64,000 nucleotides of DNA from Deltaproteobacteria bacterium (GTDB lineage: Bacteria; Lernaellota; Lernaellaia; JACKCT01), in contig JACKCT010000014.1 of the NCBI GenBank assembly GCA_020633895.1, positions 1 to 64,000 on the forward strand. Direction: 5' to 3'. This document shows positions 9,486 to 20,124 of the stretch, in pieces (the first letter of the stretch is position 1; each line of letters starts with the position of its first letter). The position numbers and the translations under genes were made by a program. The notes below the pieces were generated by a model. It saw nothing but the letters and a program-made list of their open reading frames with translations. It ran no database searches and had not been told where the DNA came from.

Positions 9486-10532
9486 TTAGGCCAGCGTCGG
9501 CCAGTGCTCGCGGTGCGTCTCGACGACCTGGTCCAGGATGGCGTCGATCGCCTCGCCCCGCTCCGGGTGGGGATCCAAATGAGCGCGCTCGTCCGGCGGC
9601 GTCGCCAGGACCTTGAGACTCTCGCGCACCGAGGCGGTCAGGCCGGGGACATGATAGCCGCCCTCCAGCGTCGCCACCAGCCGCCCGCCGCACACCTGCT
9701 CGGCCAGGGCCGTCATCCGCTCGAAGATCAGCCCGAAGCCCTCGGGCGTCACCGACATATGCCCCAGCGGATCCTGCTCGTAGATGTCGTACCCCGCCGA
9801 CAGCAGAATGACATCCGGCTTGTACGCCCGGGCCACCGGCGCGACGATCCGTTCGATGATGCGCGCAAAGTCGCCGTCGCCGAAGCCGTAGTCCAGGGGA
9901 ATGTTGATCGTGTAGCCCACGCCGTCGCCCCGGCCGGTGTCGCGCAGGGCGCCGGTGCCGGGATAGTAGGGATACTGGTGGGAGCTGATGTAGAGCACGT
10001 CGGTGCGGTCGTAGAAGCTGTGCTGTGTCCCGTTGCCGTGATGCACGTCCGGGTCGTAAATCAGCACCCGGCTCACATCCTCGCGACGCAAGGCGTGCTC
10101 CGCCGCGACGGCCACGTTGTTGAACAGGCAAAAGCCCATTGCCCGGTCGGCCTCGGCGTGATGCCCCGGGGGGCGCACCAGGGCGAAGGCGTTGGCCACG
10201 CGCCCCTCGAAGACCGCGTCGAGGGCGTTCATCAGGCCGCCGCAGGCCGTGACCGCCGCCTCGAAGCTGCGGGGGGCGGTGGAGGTGTCCGGGTCCAGAT
10301 AGACGGATTTGCCTTCCGTGTCGGCGATCTGCTGGTAATGGGACGGGGTGTGGACGCGTAAGATCTCATCACGCGTGGCGCGACGCACCGGCAGCACATC
10401 CAGCGCGAAGCCCACCTGCCCGGCGTCGATCATCGCGTAGATGGACTCCAGGCGCCGGGGGCTTTCGGGATGACCCGGTGTGCCTTTGTGCTCCAAGAAA
10501 ACCGGATCGCGGACGATGCCCGTGCGCGCCAT
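9486..10532 (-). CDS. Histone deacetylase family / acetoin utilization-type amidohydrolase
   Basis: 348 residues with the full arginase-fold deacetylase signature: RPPGHH (His124-His125), DPDVHHGNGT with zinc ligands Asp162 and His164, SAGYD with zinc ligand Asp249, and the transition-state Tyr in LEGGYH (Tyr293). Bacterial members remove acetyl groups from protein lysine, polyamines or other acylated amines; the substrate here is unknown. All catalytic residues are present. A good sigma70-like promoter lies upstream on the same strand (10629-10656). It is the first gene of a two-gene unit with the polyprenyl synthase. Confidence 0.88.
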   Translation of the reverse strand: MARTGIVRDPVFLEHKGTPGHPESPRRLESIYAMIDAGQVGFALDVLPVRRATRDEILRVHTPSHYQQIADTEGKSVYLDPDTSTAPRSFEAAVTACGGLMNALDAVFEGRVANAFALVRPPGHHAEADRAMGFCLFNNVAVAAEHALRREDVSRVLIYDPDVHHGNGTQHSFYDRTDVLYISSHQYPYYPGTGALRDTGRGDGVGYTINIPLDYGFGDGDFARIIERIVAPVARAYKPDVILLSAGYDIYEQDPLGHMSVTPEGFGLIFERMTALAEQVCGGRLVATLEGGYHVPGLTASVRESLKVLATPPDERAHLDPHPERGEAIDAILDQVVETHREHWPTLA

Positions 10533-10628
10533 GAGCGGTCCTTTTTGAGGGGAAGGGACCGGCCGGGGCCGAAACCAAGTCGCCCGACCGCGGCCAATGG
10601 CCCGAAAAGTCCCGAAAAATCGCGGTTG

Positions 10629-10656
10629 ATTGTAGGGGGCGGCCTATCCTTGTCAA
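10629..10656 (-). promoter_or_regulatory. Sigma70-like promoter for the deacetylase-ispA unit
   Basis: Reading the minus strand, a perfect -35 TTGACA (10656-10651) is followed after 16 bases by TACAAT (10634-10629). It lies about 100 bases upstream of the deacetylase ATG. It is back-to-back with the tat promoter. Confidence 0.6.
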
Positions 10657-10671
10657 GGCGCAAAGCCGTCC

Positions 10672-10699
10672 TTGACTTGCCTCGCACGCGGGCTAACAT
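10672..10699 (+). promoter_or_regulatory. Sigma70-like promoter for tatB-tatC
   Basis: TTGACT (10672-10677), a 16-base spacer and TAACAT (10694-10699), about 80 bases before the tatB start. Only 15 bases separate it from the divergent promoter. Confidence 0.5.
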
Positions 10700-10781
10700 C
10701 GCCGCGAAAGAGAGCGGGCGCCGCCGCGTTTGGACGGCATCCCCCCGCTTCGTTTTCCCCACCTTTGAGGCGCCAGGACGC

Positions 10782-11336
10782 ATGTTCGACATCGGCGGCA
10801 GCGAAATCGTCGTCATTCTCTTGGTCACGCTGCTGGTCATGGGCCCCAAAAACCTGCCCAAGGTCGCCCGCGCCGTCGGCCAGTTCATGAGCTACGCCCG
10901 CAAAGTCACCAACGAATTCCGCATGGCCATCGACGACGAAGTCCGGGCCCTGGAACTCGAGGAACTCAAGGCCAAACGCGCCGAGAAAGGCAAGACCAAC
11001 GTGGGGGTGGGCGAATCCATCGCCGGACCGGCCACGGTCGCGCCCACGGCCCCCAACCTGCCGCAACCCCAGGCTGTGCCCCAGGAAAACGCCGTGCCCC
11101 GAGGCGCCGACGGCGGAGCGGGGATGCAGCGCATTGACCCGGCGGACGAGGCCGTGCTGGGCCGACCGGTCGTCGACCCGCGCAGCGCCGGAGCCCCCGG
11201 CGAGCGGGATCCGGACTGGGACGGGCTGGACGACGCCTTCGACGCCGATCCCGCTTCGGACGCGGAGGAAGGCGGCGCGCCCTCGGATGACGGCGCCGAC
11301 CATGACCCCGACGAGAAACCGGGCGACGGCTCATGA
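10782..11336 (+). CDS. tatB: Twin-arginine translocase subunit TatB (TatA/B family)
   Basis: 184 residues from ATG 10782, with AGGA a few bases upstream; an upstream open frame from 10470 crosses the promoter and was rejected. The start MFDIGGSEI, a single membrane segment (about 8-22) and the GPKNLPKVAR hinge into an amphipathic helix are typical of TatB, which with TatC forms the receptor for folded twin-arginine proteins. After about residue 75 the protein is a low-complexity Pro/Ala then Asp/Gly tail, long but common in TatB. Its stop overlaps the tatC start as ATGA. No separate tatA is in the window, so a dual TatA/TatB role is possible. Confidence 0.85.
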   Translation: MFDIGGSEIVVILLVTLLVMGPKNLPKVARAVGQFMSYARKVTNEFRMAIDDEVRALELEELKAKRAEKGKTNVGVGESIAGPATVAPTAPNLPQPQAVPQENAVPRGADGGAGMQRIDPADEAVLGRPVVDPRSAGAPGERDPDWDGLDDAFDADPASDAEEGGAPSDDGADHDPDEKPGDGS

Positions 11337-12094
11337 GCACGACAGCCGACGAGAAAATCGCCGAGGAATTGGGCGGGTCGATGAGCCTGGTGGATCACCT
11401 GCTGGAGCTGCGCAAGCGCCTGCTCATCAGCCTGGGCGCGGTCCTCGGTGGATTTCTGATCTGTTGGGGCGTGTCCGAACACATTTTCCACCTGCTCACG
11501 CGCCCGCTCACCCACGTCCTGGGCGACCAGGGGCACATGATCTTCACCGCGCCCCACGAAGCGTTCATGACCTACCTGAAGGTCGCGGCCATCGCGGGGC
11601 TGCTGGTGGCCTCGCCGGTGATCCTGTGGCAGATCTGGCGGTTCGTCGCCCCGGGTCTGTACCTCAAGGAGAAGACCTACTTCGCCGCCGTGGTGATGGT
11701 GGGCACGTTCTTTTTCGTGGGCGGGGCGCTGTTCGGCTATTTCGTCGTCTTCCCCATCGGGTTCGAGTATTTCATCGACACCTTCCAGACGCCCGAAATC
11801 GTCGCGATGATCACCCTCAAGGAATACCTCAGCTTCGCCACGAGCTTGCTGATCGCCTTCGGCGTCACCTTCGAGTCGCCGGTGTTCATCTTTTTCCTCG
11901 CGCGCATCGGGCTGGTGACGCCCCAATGGCTTTGGAAAAATTTTCGCTACGCGGTGCTCATCATCTTCGTCGTCGCCGCCATCTTCACCCCCGCCGACGC
12001 GCTCTCCCAGATGGCCCTCGCCGTTCCGCTGACCGTGCTCTACCTGCTGGCGACGGGGCTGGCGTATCTGGTGGGCAAAAAGAAAGCGGCGTAG
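11333..12094 (+). CDS. tatC: Sec-independent protein translocase TatC
   Basis: 253 residues, normal for TatC, with six predicted membrane segments. The N-terminus has the conserved LVDHLLELRKRL motif, and the first periplasmic loop has the PHEAFMTYLK block that includes the conserved Phe and Glu of the signal-peptide site. TatC binds the twin-arginine signal of folded exported proteins. Its ATG overlaps the tatB stop by four bases, giving translational coupling. A likely client in this window is the RREFL protein at 57990. Confidence 0.95.
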   Translation: MSTTADEKIAEELGGSMSLVDHLLELRKRLLISLGAVLGGFLICWGVSEHIFHLLTRPLTHVLGDQGHMIFTAPHEAFMTYLKVAAIAGLLVASPVILWQIWRFVAPGLYLKEKTYFAAVVMVGTFFFVGGALFGYFVVFPIGFEYFIDTFQTPEIVAMITLKEYLSFATSLLIAFGVTFESPVFIFFLARIGLVTPQWLWKNFRYAVLIIFVVAAIFTPADALSQMALAVPLTVLYLLATGLAYLVGKKKAA

Positions 12095-12678
12095 GGGGCG
12101 GATAGAGAGCTGGTTGGTGCGAATTCGCGAGCCGCTTCCTGAAAAAAACCGAGCCGCGAGCCGTAGCGAGCGGGTGACGCCATCGATGTTGGAAGCAAAC
12201 CCGACCCGTCAGAGCCGCGCGCAGCTTGCCGGGCCGTAGCCTTGGCGAAGGCCGGTCAGCAAGCGGTCCAAATCGCCCGTTAACCCGACACGCTCGACAA
12301 CTCCTCCCCGATCCACCTTCGCCAAGGCTGCGACGGACAAGCAGGTCAGTCCTCAGTTTGGCAGGACCCGCTTTCAACAACGTCCGCGTGACCCGTTCGC
12401 TACGGCTCACGGCTCGGACATCGCGTTACCAGCTACTTACGGACGGTCGCCTTCGCGGACGCGCCCCCTGACCCGCGTATCAATAAAAACCCTTGGCCCT
12501 TTGACTGAATGTATGCTACGGTCATTAGGTCATCTCCTGAAAGATTCAGCTTGAGTTCGGGGCGGGGGATGACGATGAGGGTTTCAAAGCGGTTCTTTGG
12601 TCGGGACGCTTTTTGACCTCCTGGGGGGCGGACACCACCACATCGCGCCGGATGCTTCCGCGCGAAGGAGGAGGGACC
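12095..12678. repeat. Intergenic region with nested inverted repeats
   Basis: 584 bases without a gene. A GAGCCGCGAGCCGTAGCGAGCGGGTGAC arm begins at 12151, and its imperfect inverse runs 12388-12417. Between them lie a CAGAGCC arm (12210), two CCTTGGCGAAGG / CCTTCGCCAAGG segments in opposite orientation (about 12238-12250 and 12320-12331), and GGACAAGCAGGTCAG, also seen at 28907-28922. The rest (12480-12678) holds the leader of the next gene; no promoter is convincing. Part of the long open frame across this area is antisense shadow, not a gene. Confidence 0.65.
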
Positions 12679-14319
12679 GTGTCCGTTCGTTTGGGCCTCG
12701 TACTCGCGTTGATCGTGGCATTGGTGATCCTGCTGTCGTCCGTGACCGGCGCTTACGCGAAGGTGCTGGTCGACGAGGATTTCGACGGCGATCCGGCCGG
12801 ATGGAACGCCGCCAGCTCGTCGGGCGCCGTCTGGATGATCGGCGACGGCGACATGGAGTCGCTCTTTGACTGGAGCCACTTCGACGACCCGTTCGCCTCG
12901 GCCGCGCCGTTCCTGGAAGGCGCCGGCGCCACGTCCACCACGCTGACCACCAACAATCTCTACTTCGAGTTCACCGCCGACGTGACCGCCTCGTTCGCCG
13001 GCAGCTTCGACGCCGGCGACGGCAACGCCATGACCGGCTATTTCGAGATCAGCACCGGCATCGGCTGGCAGACCGTCGCCACCTTCACCTCCGACGACAT
13101 CGACGCCGTCAAATCCTACGACCTGTCCGCCCTGGTGGACGGGGAGGACTCGGTGCGGCTGCGTTGGAGGGCCGAATCGGGAGGCAATACCGGCTATTGG
13201 GCCATCGACGCCGTGACCCTGGAAGGCGAATGCGTCTACGACGGCAACGAGACCCTGGCCGCCGACGACGGCTCGTACGAAAAATCCATCGGCGCCACCA
13301 GCGGCGACGTGGAGATCGTCAACTGCCTGGAGCCCGAGTATTACCCCGCCCGCCTCACGCAGCTCCAAGGCCATATGCGCGTGGGCAGCTCGGGGCGGCC
13401 GATCCACTGGCTGGTCTACCGGGGCACCGTCGCCGACGGCCCGGAAGGCAACAATGAGGCGACGATTTTCGAATCGGACGACTTCATTCCGTTGGTGAAC
13501 AACTGGAACTACCTGGACGTCTCGGAAGAACCGGCTTTCGCCAAGCCGATCATCGACGGCGGGTGGTGCATCGGCTGGTATTTCGACGCGACGGACAAGG
13601 AGACGCTGGGCCTGAACAACGTCTCCTGCGACGCCAACGACTACCAGGAGCAGACCTGGGCCTACATCGGCAACTGGAACAAGATCGACGACCTGAGCGG
13701 CACGCTGGTCTACAACGCGGCCTTCCGGGGCCTGACCGACTACTGCTCGGACGTGCCGCCGACCACGACCACGACGATCCCCGGCACGACGACGACCACC
13801 ACCACTTCCCCGTCGACCACCACGACAACCTCTCCGGGGACCACCACGACGACATCGCCGGGAACCACAACAACCACCCCGTCCACGACGACCACCACCT
13901 CGCCGGGCAGCACGACCAGTACGAGCCCACCGACGTCGACGACCACGACGACCGTGCCGGGTGACGACGACGACGATGACGACACGGGTGACGACGACAC
14001 GGGGGATGACGACACCGGTGACGACGATGTGATCGATGACGACGTGATCGACGATGACACGTCGGATGACGACACATCGGACGATGACAGCGACGATGAC
14101 GACACCGGTGACGACGACACCGGCGACGATGACGACACGAGTGACGACGACTCGGTCGACGATGACGATACCGCTGACGATGATGACGACGAGATCGGCG
14201 AAGGCGACGACGACGATGACCACGCGTCGGACGACGAGTTGGGCATCCGCGGCGACGACGGCCAATTGAGCGTGAGCTCGGACGACGACGACGGCTCGTC
14301 GGGAAGCTGCGGCTGCTAG
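12679..14319 (+). CDS. Large secreted protein with beta-sandwich head, Thr-rich stalk and Asp-rich tail ending SGSCGC
   Basis: 546 residues from GTG 12679, placed by a strong GGAGGAGGG four bases upstream; the open frame from 12613 would add residues without a ribosome site. A Sec signal peptide ends near AYA-K (about residue 28). Residues 30-185 look like a jelly-roll/MAM-type binding module, and 190-360 a second beta-rich domain. Then come about 70 residues of repeated TTTTT(S/I)PG, like a mucin stalk, and about 90 residues of DDDTGDD-type repeats. The chain ends SGSCGC with no membrane helix. The layout suggests a cell-surface or released structural/adhesive protein. The terminal Cys-Gly-Cys could be a sorting or lipid-attachment site, but no known C-terminal signal was matched. 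Confidence 0.7.
   Translation: MSVRLGLVLALIVALVILLSSVTGAYAKVLVDEDFDGDPAGWNAASSSGAVWMIGDGDMESLFDWSHFDDPFASAAPFLEGAGATSTTLTTNNLYFEFTADVTASFAGSFDAGDGNAMTGYFEISTGIGWQTVATFTSDDIDAVKSYDLSALVDGEDSVRLRWRAESGGNTGYWAIDAVTLEGECVYDGNETLAADDGSYEKSIGATSGDVEIVNCLEPEYYPARLTQLQGHMRVGSSGRPIHWLVYRGTVADGPEGNNEATIFESDDFIPLVNNWNYLDVSEEPAFAKPIIDGGWCIGWYFDATDKETLGLNNVSCDANDYQEQTWAYIGNWNKIDDLSGTLVYNAAFRGLTDYCSDVPPTTTTTIPGTTTTTTTSPSTTTTTSPGTTTTTSPGTTTTTPSTTTTTSPGSTTSTSPPTSTTTTTVPGDDDDDDDTGDDDTGDDDTGDDDVIDDDVIDDDTSDDDTSDDDSDDDDTGDDDTGDDDDTSDDDSVDDDDTADDDDDEIGEGDDDDDHASDDELGIRGDDGQLSVSSDDDDGSSGSCGC
13758..14222 (+). repeat. Low-complexity ACC/ACG and GAC/GAT codon repeats
   Basis: Within the secreted-protein gene, about 200 bases of Thr-Pro-Gly coding repeats run directly into about 260 bases of Asp/Thr/Gly coding repeats. 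Both are prone to slippage and length change. The opposite strand is open over this stretch only because of codon bias. Confidence 0.8.
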
Positions 14320-14346
14320 CGAATCAGCGAAGACGGACAAAACGCG

Positions 14347-14380
14347 ACGGCGATCCTTCGGGATCGCCGTTGTCGATTTT
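14347..14380 (+). terminator. Rho-independent terminator with UUCG loop
   Basis: A 9-bp stem, CGGCGATCC (14348-14356) and GGATCGCCG (14361-14369), closes a TTCG tetraloop and is followed by TTGTCGATTTT. It sits between the convergent ends of the secreted-protein and CoA-transferase genes. Confidence 0.75.
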
Positions 14381-14411
14381 GAAAAGGGCCCGCCGGATCA
14401 GAGCCCCGGCC

Positions 14412-16337
14412 TCAATCCCGCAAATAGCGGATGCCGGGGCCCTCGCCGGTGTCTTGGAACGAGATCGTCAGGTGGTAGATGCCCTGTTCCAGGCGCGCCT
14501 TGACCGGGTAGCGGGATTTTTCGAAGACGCCCATCATCGCCTTGTTCGTCGCCACCACGTCCGCCGTGAAACCCACGATGCCCCGCTCCCGAGCGATGCG
14601 CACCAGCGTTTCGTAGAGGTGCGTGGCGATGCCCTTGCCCTGATAGGCTTCCTCGACAACGAACGCCAAATCCGGATAAGGCAGGCTGTCCGCGTAGGCG
14701 TACCGGGCCTCGGCCACGATGCGTTCCTTGCCCTCCACGTCCACTGTCACCACCAGCGACACCGTCCGCCGATAGTCGATGTTCACATAGGTCTGCATCT
14801 TGTTGTGGGGCATCACCTGGATCGGGCTGAAATAGCGATAGTAAACCGCCTGGTCGCTGAATCGATAAAACAGCCGCCGCATCTCGTCCTCGTCGGAGGG
14901 TTTGATGGGCCGGACGTGCATGAGCGGCGTGTCCTTGGCCTGGAATGTGGAGGACATCTCGTGGGGATAGTGGCCGTCGCCCGCGGGGAAAACCTGGTCG
15001 GCGAACAGCAGCTTATGACGTTTGGCCATTTCGAACAGCTCGGCCCGGTCGTCCGGGTGGGCAATCTCGATGATGGCCAGCGCCCGCTCCCGGACGGTGC
15101 GTCCGGCCAGATAGGCCACGCCGTATTCGGTGGCGACCAGATCGAAGATTTCCCGGTTGGGCACCTTGTTCGGGTAGCCCTCGACGCTGAAGACCACGTT
15201 GGGTTCGCCGTCCCGGTTGCGCGAAGGCACGGCGATGATCGTTCGCCCGCCCTTGGACAGGGCCGCGCCGGTGTGGGGATCGTAGGTCTCGGCCGGGCCG
15301 GTATTGACGATGCCCTTGCCGAAATGCAGCGCGATCCGCCCGGTCAGGTCCACCTTGCGGGCCGGTTGGAAGGCGATGTAGCGGTCGTTTTTAGCGATGT
15401 TTTCCGGGCTGCTGACGATGTCCGTGGGCTGGAATTCGACCAGCGGATTTTCATTCAGCCAACGCAGCAGCTCGTCGGTGCCCAGGGCGTAGGAGACCAG
15501 CGTCTTGCCTCGGAAGACGCCCTTGTATCGATTCGTGACGGCGCCGGTCTTGAGCAGGTCCATCAGGGCGTCGGTGATGATCGACGCATGGACACCCAGG
15601 TCTTTCTTCTCGGCCAGATGGGGCACCAACGCCTCGAAAAACGCGCCGATTGACCAATTGATGCACGCCCCGTCGTCGATGACCGAGGCGGCGTTGCGCG
15701 CCAGTTGGCGCATGGTGTCGTCCACCGGCCAGCGGGGAAACGGGATGGGGTCCTCGTGCGACTCGACCAGGTAATCGAACTGTCCGACATGCACGAACGT
15801 GTCGCCCAATGTCCGGGGGATATTCGGGTTGATCTCGCCGACGACCAGGCGGGCGCGCTCGATGGCCGCCCGGGCCGCGTCGATGGAAATGCCCAGGCTG
15901 GCGTAGCCGTCCTCGTCCGGCGGGGTGATCTGCACGAAGGCCGCGTCCACCGCCACCGCGCCGGATTGGATGAGCCGGGGGATGCGCGAGAAGCGGGCGG
16001 GGATCAGATCCACCATTCCCCCGGCGATGGGCTCGCTGGCCATCCAACCGGAAAAGAAGGTCTTAAGGCGGTACTTGGCCGACATCAGACCGTCCAACGA
16101 GATGGCCCGGCCGAAGCTGGCGATATGGATCAGTTCCAGGTCCTGCAAGTTGCGGGAGTCGGAGGCCATGAGGGATTTGATGAGCAGTTGGGGCTCGGAG
16201 GCGCCGGTGGAGACGAAGACGCTCATCCCCGGCTCAACGGCCGCCAGCACGCGCTCGGGATCGACGACCTTGTCCGCCCAGAAGGCGCCCTTGGGCACCC
16301 CGTTCGCTCCCGTTTTTTGTTTTGGGTTCCGCCCCAC
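14412..16337 (-). CDS. Acetyl-CoA hydrolase/CoA-transferase fused to a GNAT acetyltransferase
   Basis: 641 residues from GTG 16337, chosen for the AAAAGGAGAGG just upstream; ATG 16379 would add 14 residues. Residues about 15-450 match the acetyl-CoA hydrolase/4-hydroxybutyrate CoA-transferase family (SKGGRTIIAVPS, ATEYGVAYLAGRTVRERA). Residues about 475-640 form a GNAT domain with the acetyl-CoA loop region EEAYQGKGIATHL. This two-domain layout is a recognised bacterial family. The first half likely exchanges CoA between acyl groups. The GNAT half may acetylate the enzyme or another protein according to acetyl-CoA supply; that is inference. It is transcribed divergently from pgpA. Confidence 0.88.
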   Translation of the reverse strand: MGRNPKQKTGANGVPKGAFWADKVVDPERVLAAVEPGMSVFVSTGASEPQLLIKSLMASDSRNLQDLELIHIASFGRAISLDGLMSAKYRLKTFFSGWMASEPIAGGMVDLIPARFSRIPRLIQSGAVAVDAAFVQITPPDEDGYASLGISIDAARAAIERARLVVGEINPNIPRTLGDTFVHVGQFDYLVESHEDPIPFPRWPVDDTMRQLARNAASVIDDGACINWSIGAFFEALVPHLAEKKDLGVHASIITDALMDLLKTGAVTNRYKGVFRGKTLVSYALGTDELLRWLNENPLVEFQPTDIVSSPENIAKNDRYIAFQPARKVDLTGRIALHFGKGIVNTGPAETYDPHTGAALSKGGRTIIAVPSRNRDGEPNVVFSVEGYPNKVPNREIFDLVATEYGVAYLAGRTVRERALAIIEIAHPDDRAELFEMAKRHKLLFADQVFPAGDGHYPHEMSSTFQAKDTPLMHVRPIKPSDEDEMRRLFYRFSDQAVYYRYFSPIQVMPHNKMQTYVNIDYRRTVSLVVTVDVEGKERIVAEARYAYADSLPYPDLAFVVEEAYQGKGIATHLYETLVRIARERGIVGFTADVVATNKAMMGVFEKSRYPVKARLEQGIYHLTISFQDTGEGPGIRYLRD

Positions 16338-16516
16338 GGCGCCTCTCCTTTTCGGGCCGACACCAACGCAATATACCATGACGCGATGCGTTATTGGAAG
16401 GCGGGCTTGTGACGTCTCCAAGACGGGGTTTGGGCCGCCTTGCCCGGTCGGGGGCGGTGCGATAGGATCGCGCCCCACGCAACGCACAACTCGCAACACG
16501 TACGGGGACACGAGCG

Positions 16517-16984
16517 ATGAAGAAGTTCTGGCTGGCCTACGCGACGGGTTTGGGCAGCGGCCTGGCGCCGGTGGCCAGCGGCACGTTCGGCACGCTGGTG
16601 GGCATTCCGATCGTGATCGGCCTTTCGGCGTTCTTCCCCCCGTGGGTGATGCTGGCGGTCACGGCGGTCATGTTCTTTGTCGGGGTCTACGCCACGAAAA
16701 TCGCCATGGCCCACTACGAAAAAAAGGACCCGGGGCAGGTCGTCATCGACGAGATCTGCGGCTTCATGATCGCCATGTACATTGTGCCTCTGACGTGGCA
16801 GCACCTGCTGCTGGCGTTCCTGGCGTTCCGCGTCTTCGACATCATCAAGCCCTGGCCCGCCTACGGCTTCGACAAAATGGACACGCCCTGGGGCGTCATG
16901 CTCGACGACATCGCCGCCGGGGTCTACGCCAACATCGTTGTGCAACTGGTGATGTTCGCCGGGTTTTTGCCGGCGCGGGCTTGA
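16517..16984 (+). CDS. pgpA: Phosphatidylglycerophosphatase A
   Basis: 155 residues, normal for PgpA. It removes phosphate from phosphatidylglycerol phosphate at the inner membrane, completing phosphatidylglycerol synthesis. Family blocks are GSGLAPVASGTFGTL near the start, the acidic active-site DPGQVVIDEICGF block (about 74-86), FRVFDIIKPWP and the C-terminal LDDIAAGVYAN. Several hydrophobic helices are present. It is a single gene divergent from the CoA-transferase fusion. Confidence 0.93.
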   Translation: MKKFWLAYATGLGSGLAPVASGTFGTLVGIPIVIGLSAFFPPWVMLAVTAVMFFVGVYATKIAMAHYEKKDPGQVVIDEICGFMIAMYIVPLTWQHLLLAFLAFRVFDIIKPWPAYGFDKMDTPWGVMLDDIAAGVYANIVVQLVMFAGFLPARA

Positions 16985-17109
16985 CCGCGCACACGGCCCG
17001 GCCAACGTTGTTCAAAACGACCCCACGACCGGATCGGTCATCATTGATTTCTTTCCTGAAATCGACCACTTAACCCGCCCGGATTTTCCCCGGACGCCCT
17101 CACCGCGCC

Positions 17110-19750
<2,641 letters not shown>

Positions 19751-19788
19751 CCGCGCCGTTGCGGCGGGCTGTTAGGACTCTTGCCCGT

Positions 19789-19909
19789 CAGAGCCGCGCA
19801 CGGTAGTAAGCGGTTTGATTCGAATCGGCACGTAAGCGACGTTGTATCGCGTGGCGATCGTGTCGTTCAGAGACGCACCAGACCCCCCTCCCTACAGGTC
19901 GGGGCTCTG
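19789..19909. repeat. Complete 121-bp CAGAGCC...GGCTCTG element
   Basis: The left arm starts CAGAGCCGCGCACGGTAGTA; the right arm is an inverted, slightly different copy ending GGGGCTCTG. It lies just downstream of gyrB and closely matches the elements at 6090, 45464 and 50960. Confidence 0.8.
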
Positions 19910-19935
19910 ACATCGCAGGAAGCGCCCTTGCCCGT

Positions 19936-20004
19936 CAGAGCCGCGACCGTCAGGGAGCGGGTTGCCAAGTCGAACCAACCCGCTTACTAACGTGCGCGGC
20001 TCTG
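19936..20004. repeat. Compact 69-bp hairpin form of the CAGAGCC element
   Basis: The two arms are nearly contiguous: CAGAGCCGCGACCGT...AGCGGGTTG, an 11-base centre, then CAACCCGCTTAC...GCGCGGCTCTG. The roughly 29-base arms could form a long imperfect hairpin. It sits between gyrB and tRNA-Arg. Confidence 0.75.
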
Positions 20005-20038
20005 AATGAAACGTGACCGGTTACGCGGATACTGTTAT

Positions 20039-20112
20039 GGGGCTTTAGCTCAGCTGGATAGAGCACCAGGCTTCGAACCTGGGTGTCGGGGGTTCGAATC
20101 CCTCAAGCCCCG
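20039..20112 (+). tRNA. tRNA-Arg (anticodon TCG)
   Basis: A full cloverleaf folds by eye: acceptor GGGGCTT with AAGCCCC; D-arm GCTC/GAGC; anticodon stem CCAGG/CCTGG around loop CTTCGAA, giving anticodon TCG (reads CGA); T-arm GGGGG/CCCTC around TTCGAAT; discriminator G. CCA is not encoded. The length is 74 bases. Confidence 0.95.
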
Positions 20113-20124
20113 CTTTCCTTTCCT

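Noticed and set aside
12433-14340. 635-codon open frame opposite the secreted protein
   Set aside because: It is open only because GAC/ACC codon repeats read as Val/Arg on the other strand.
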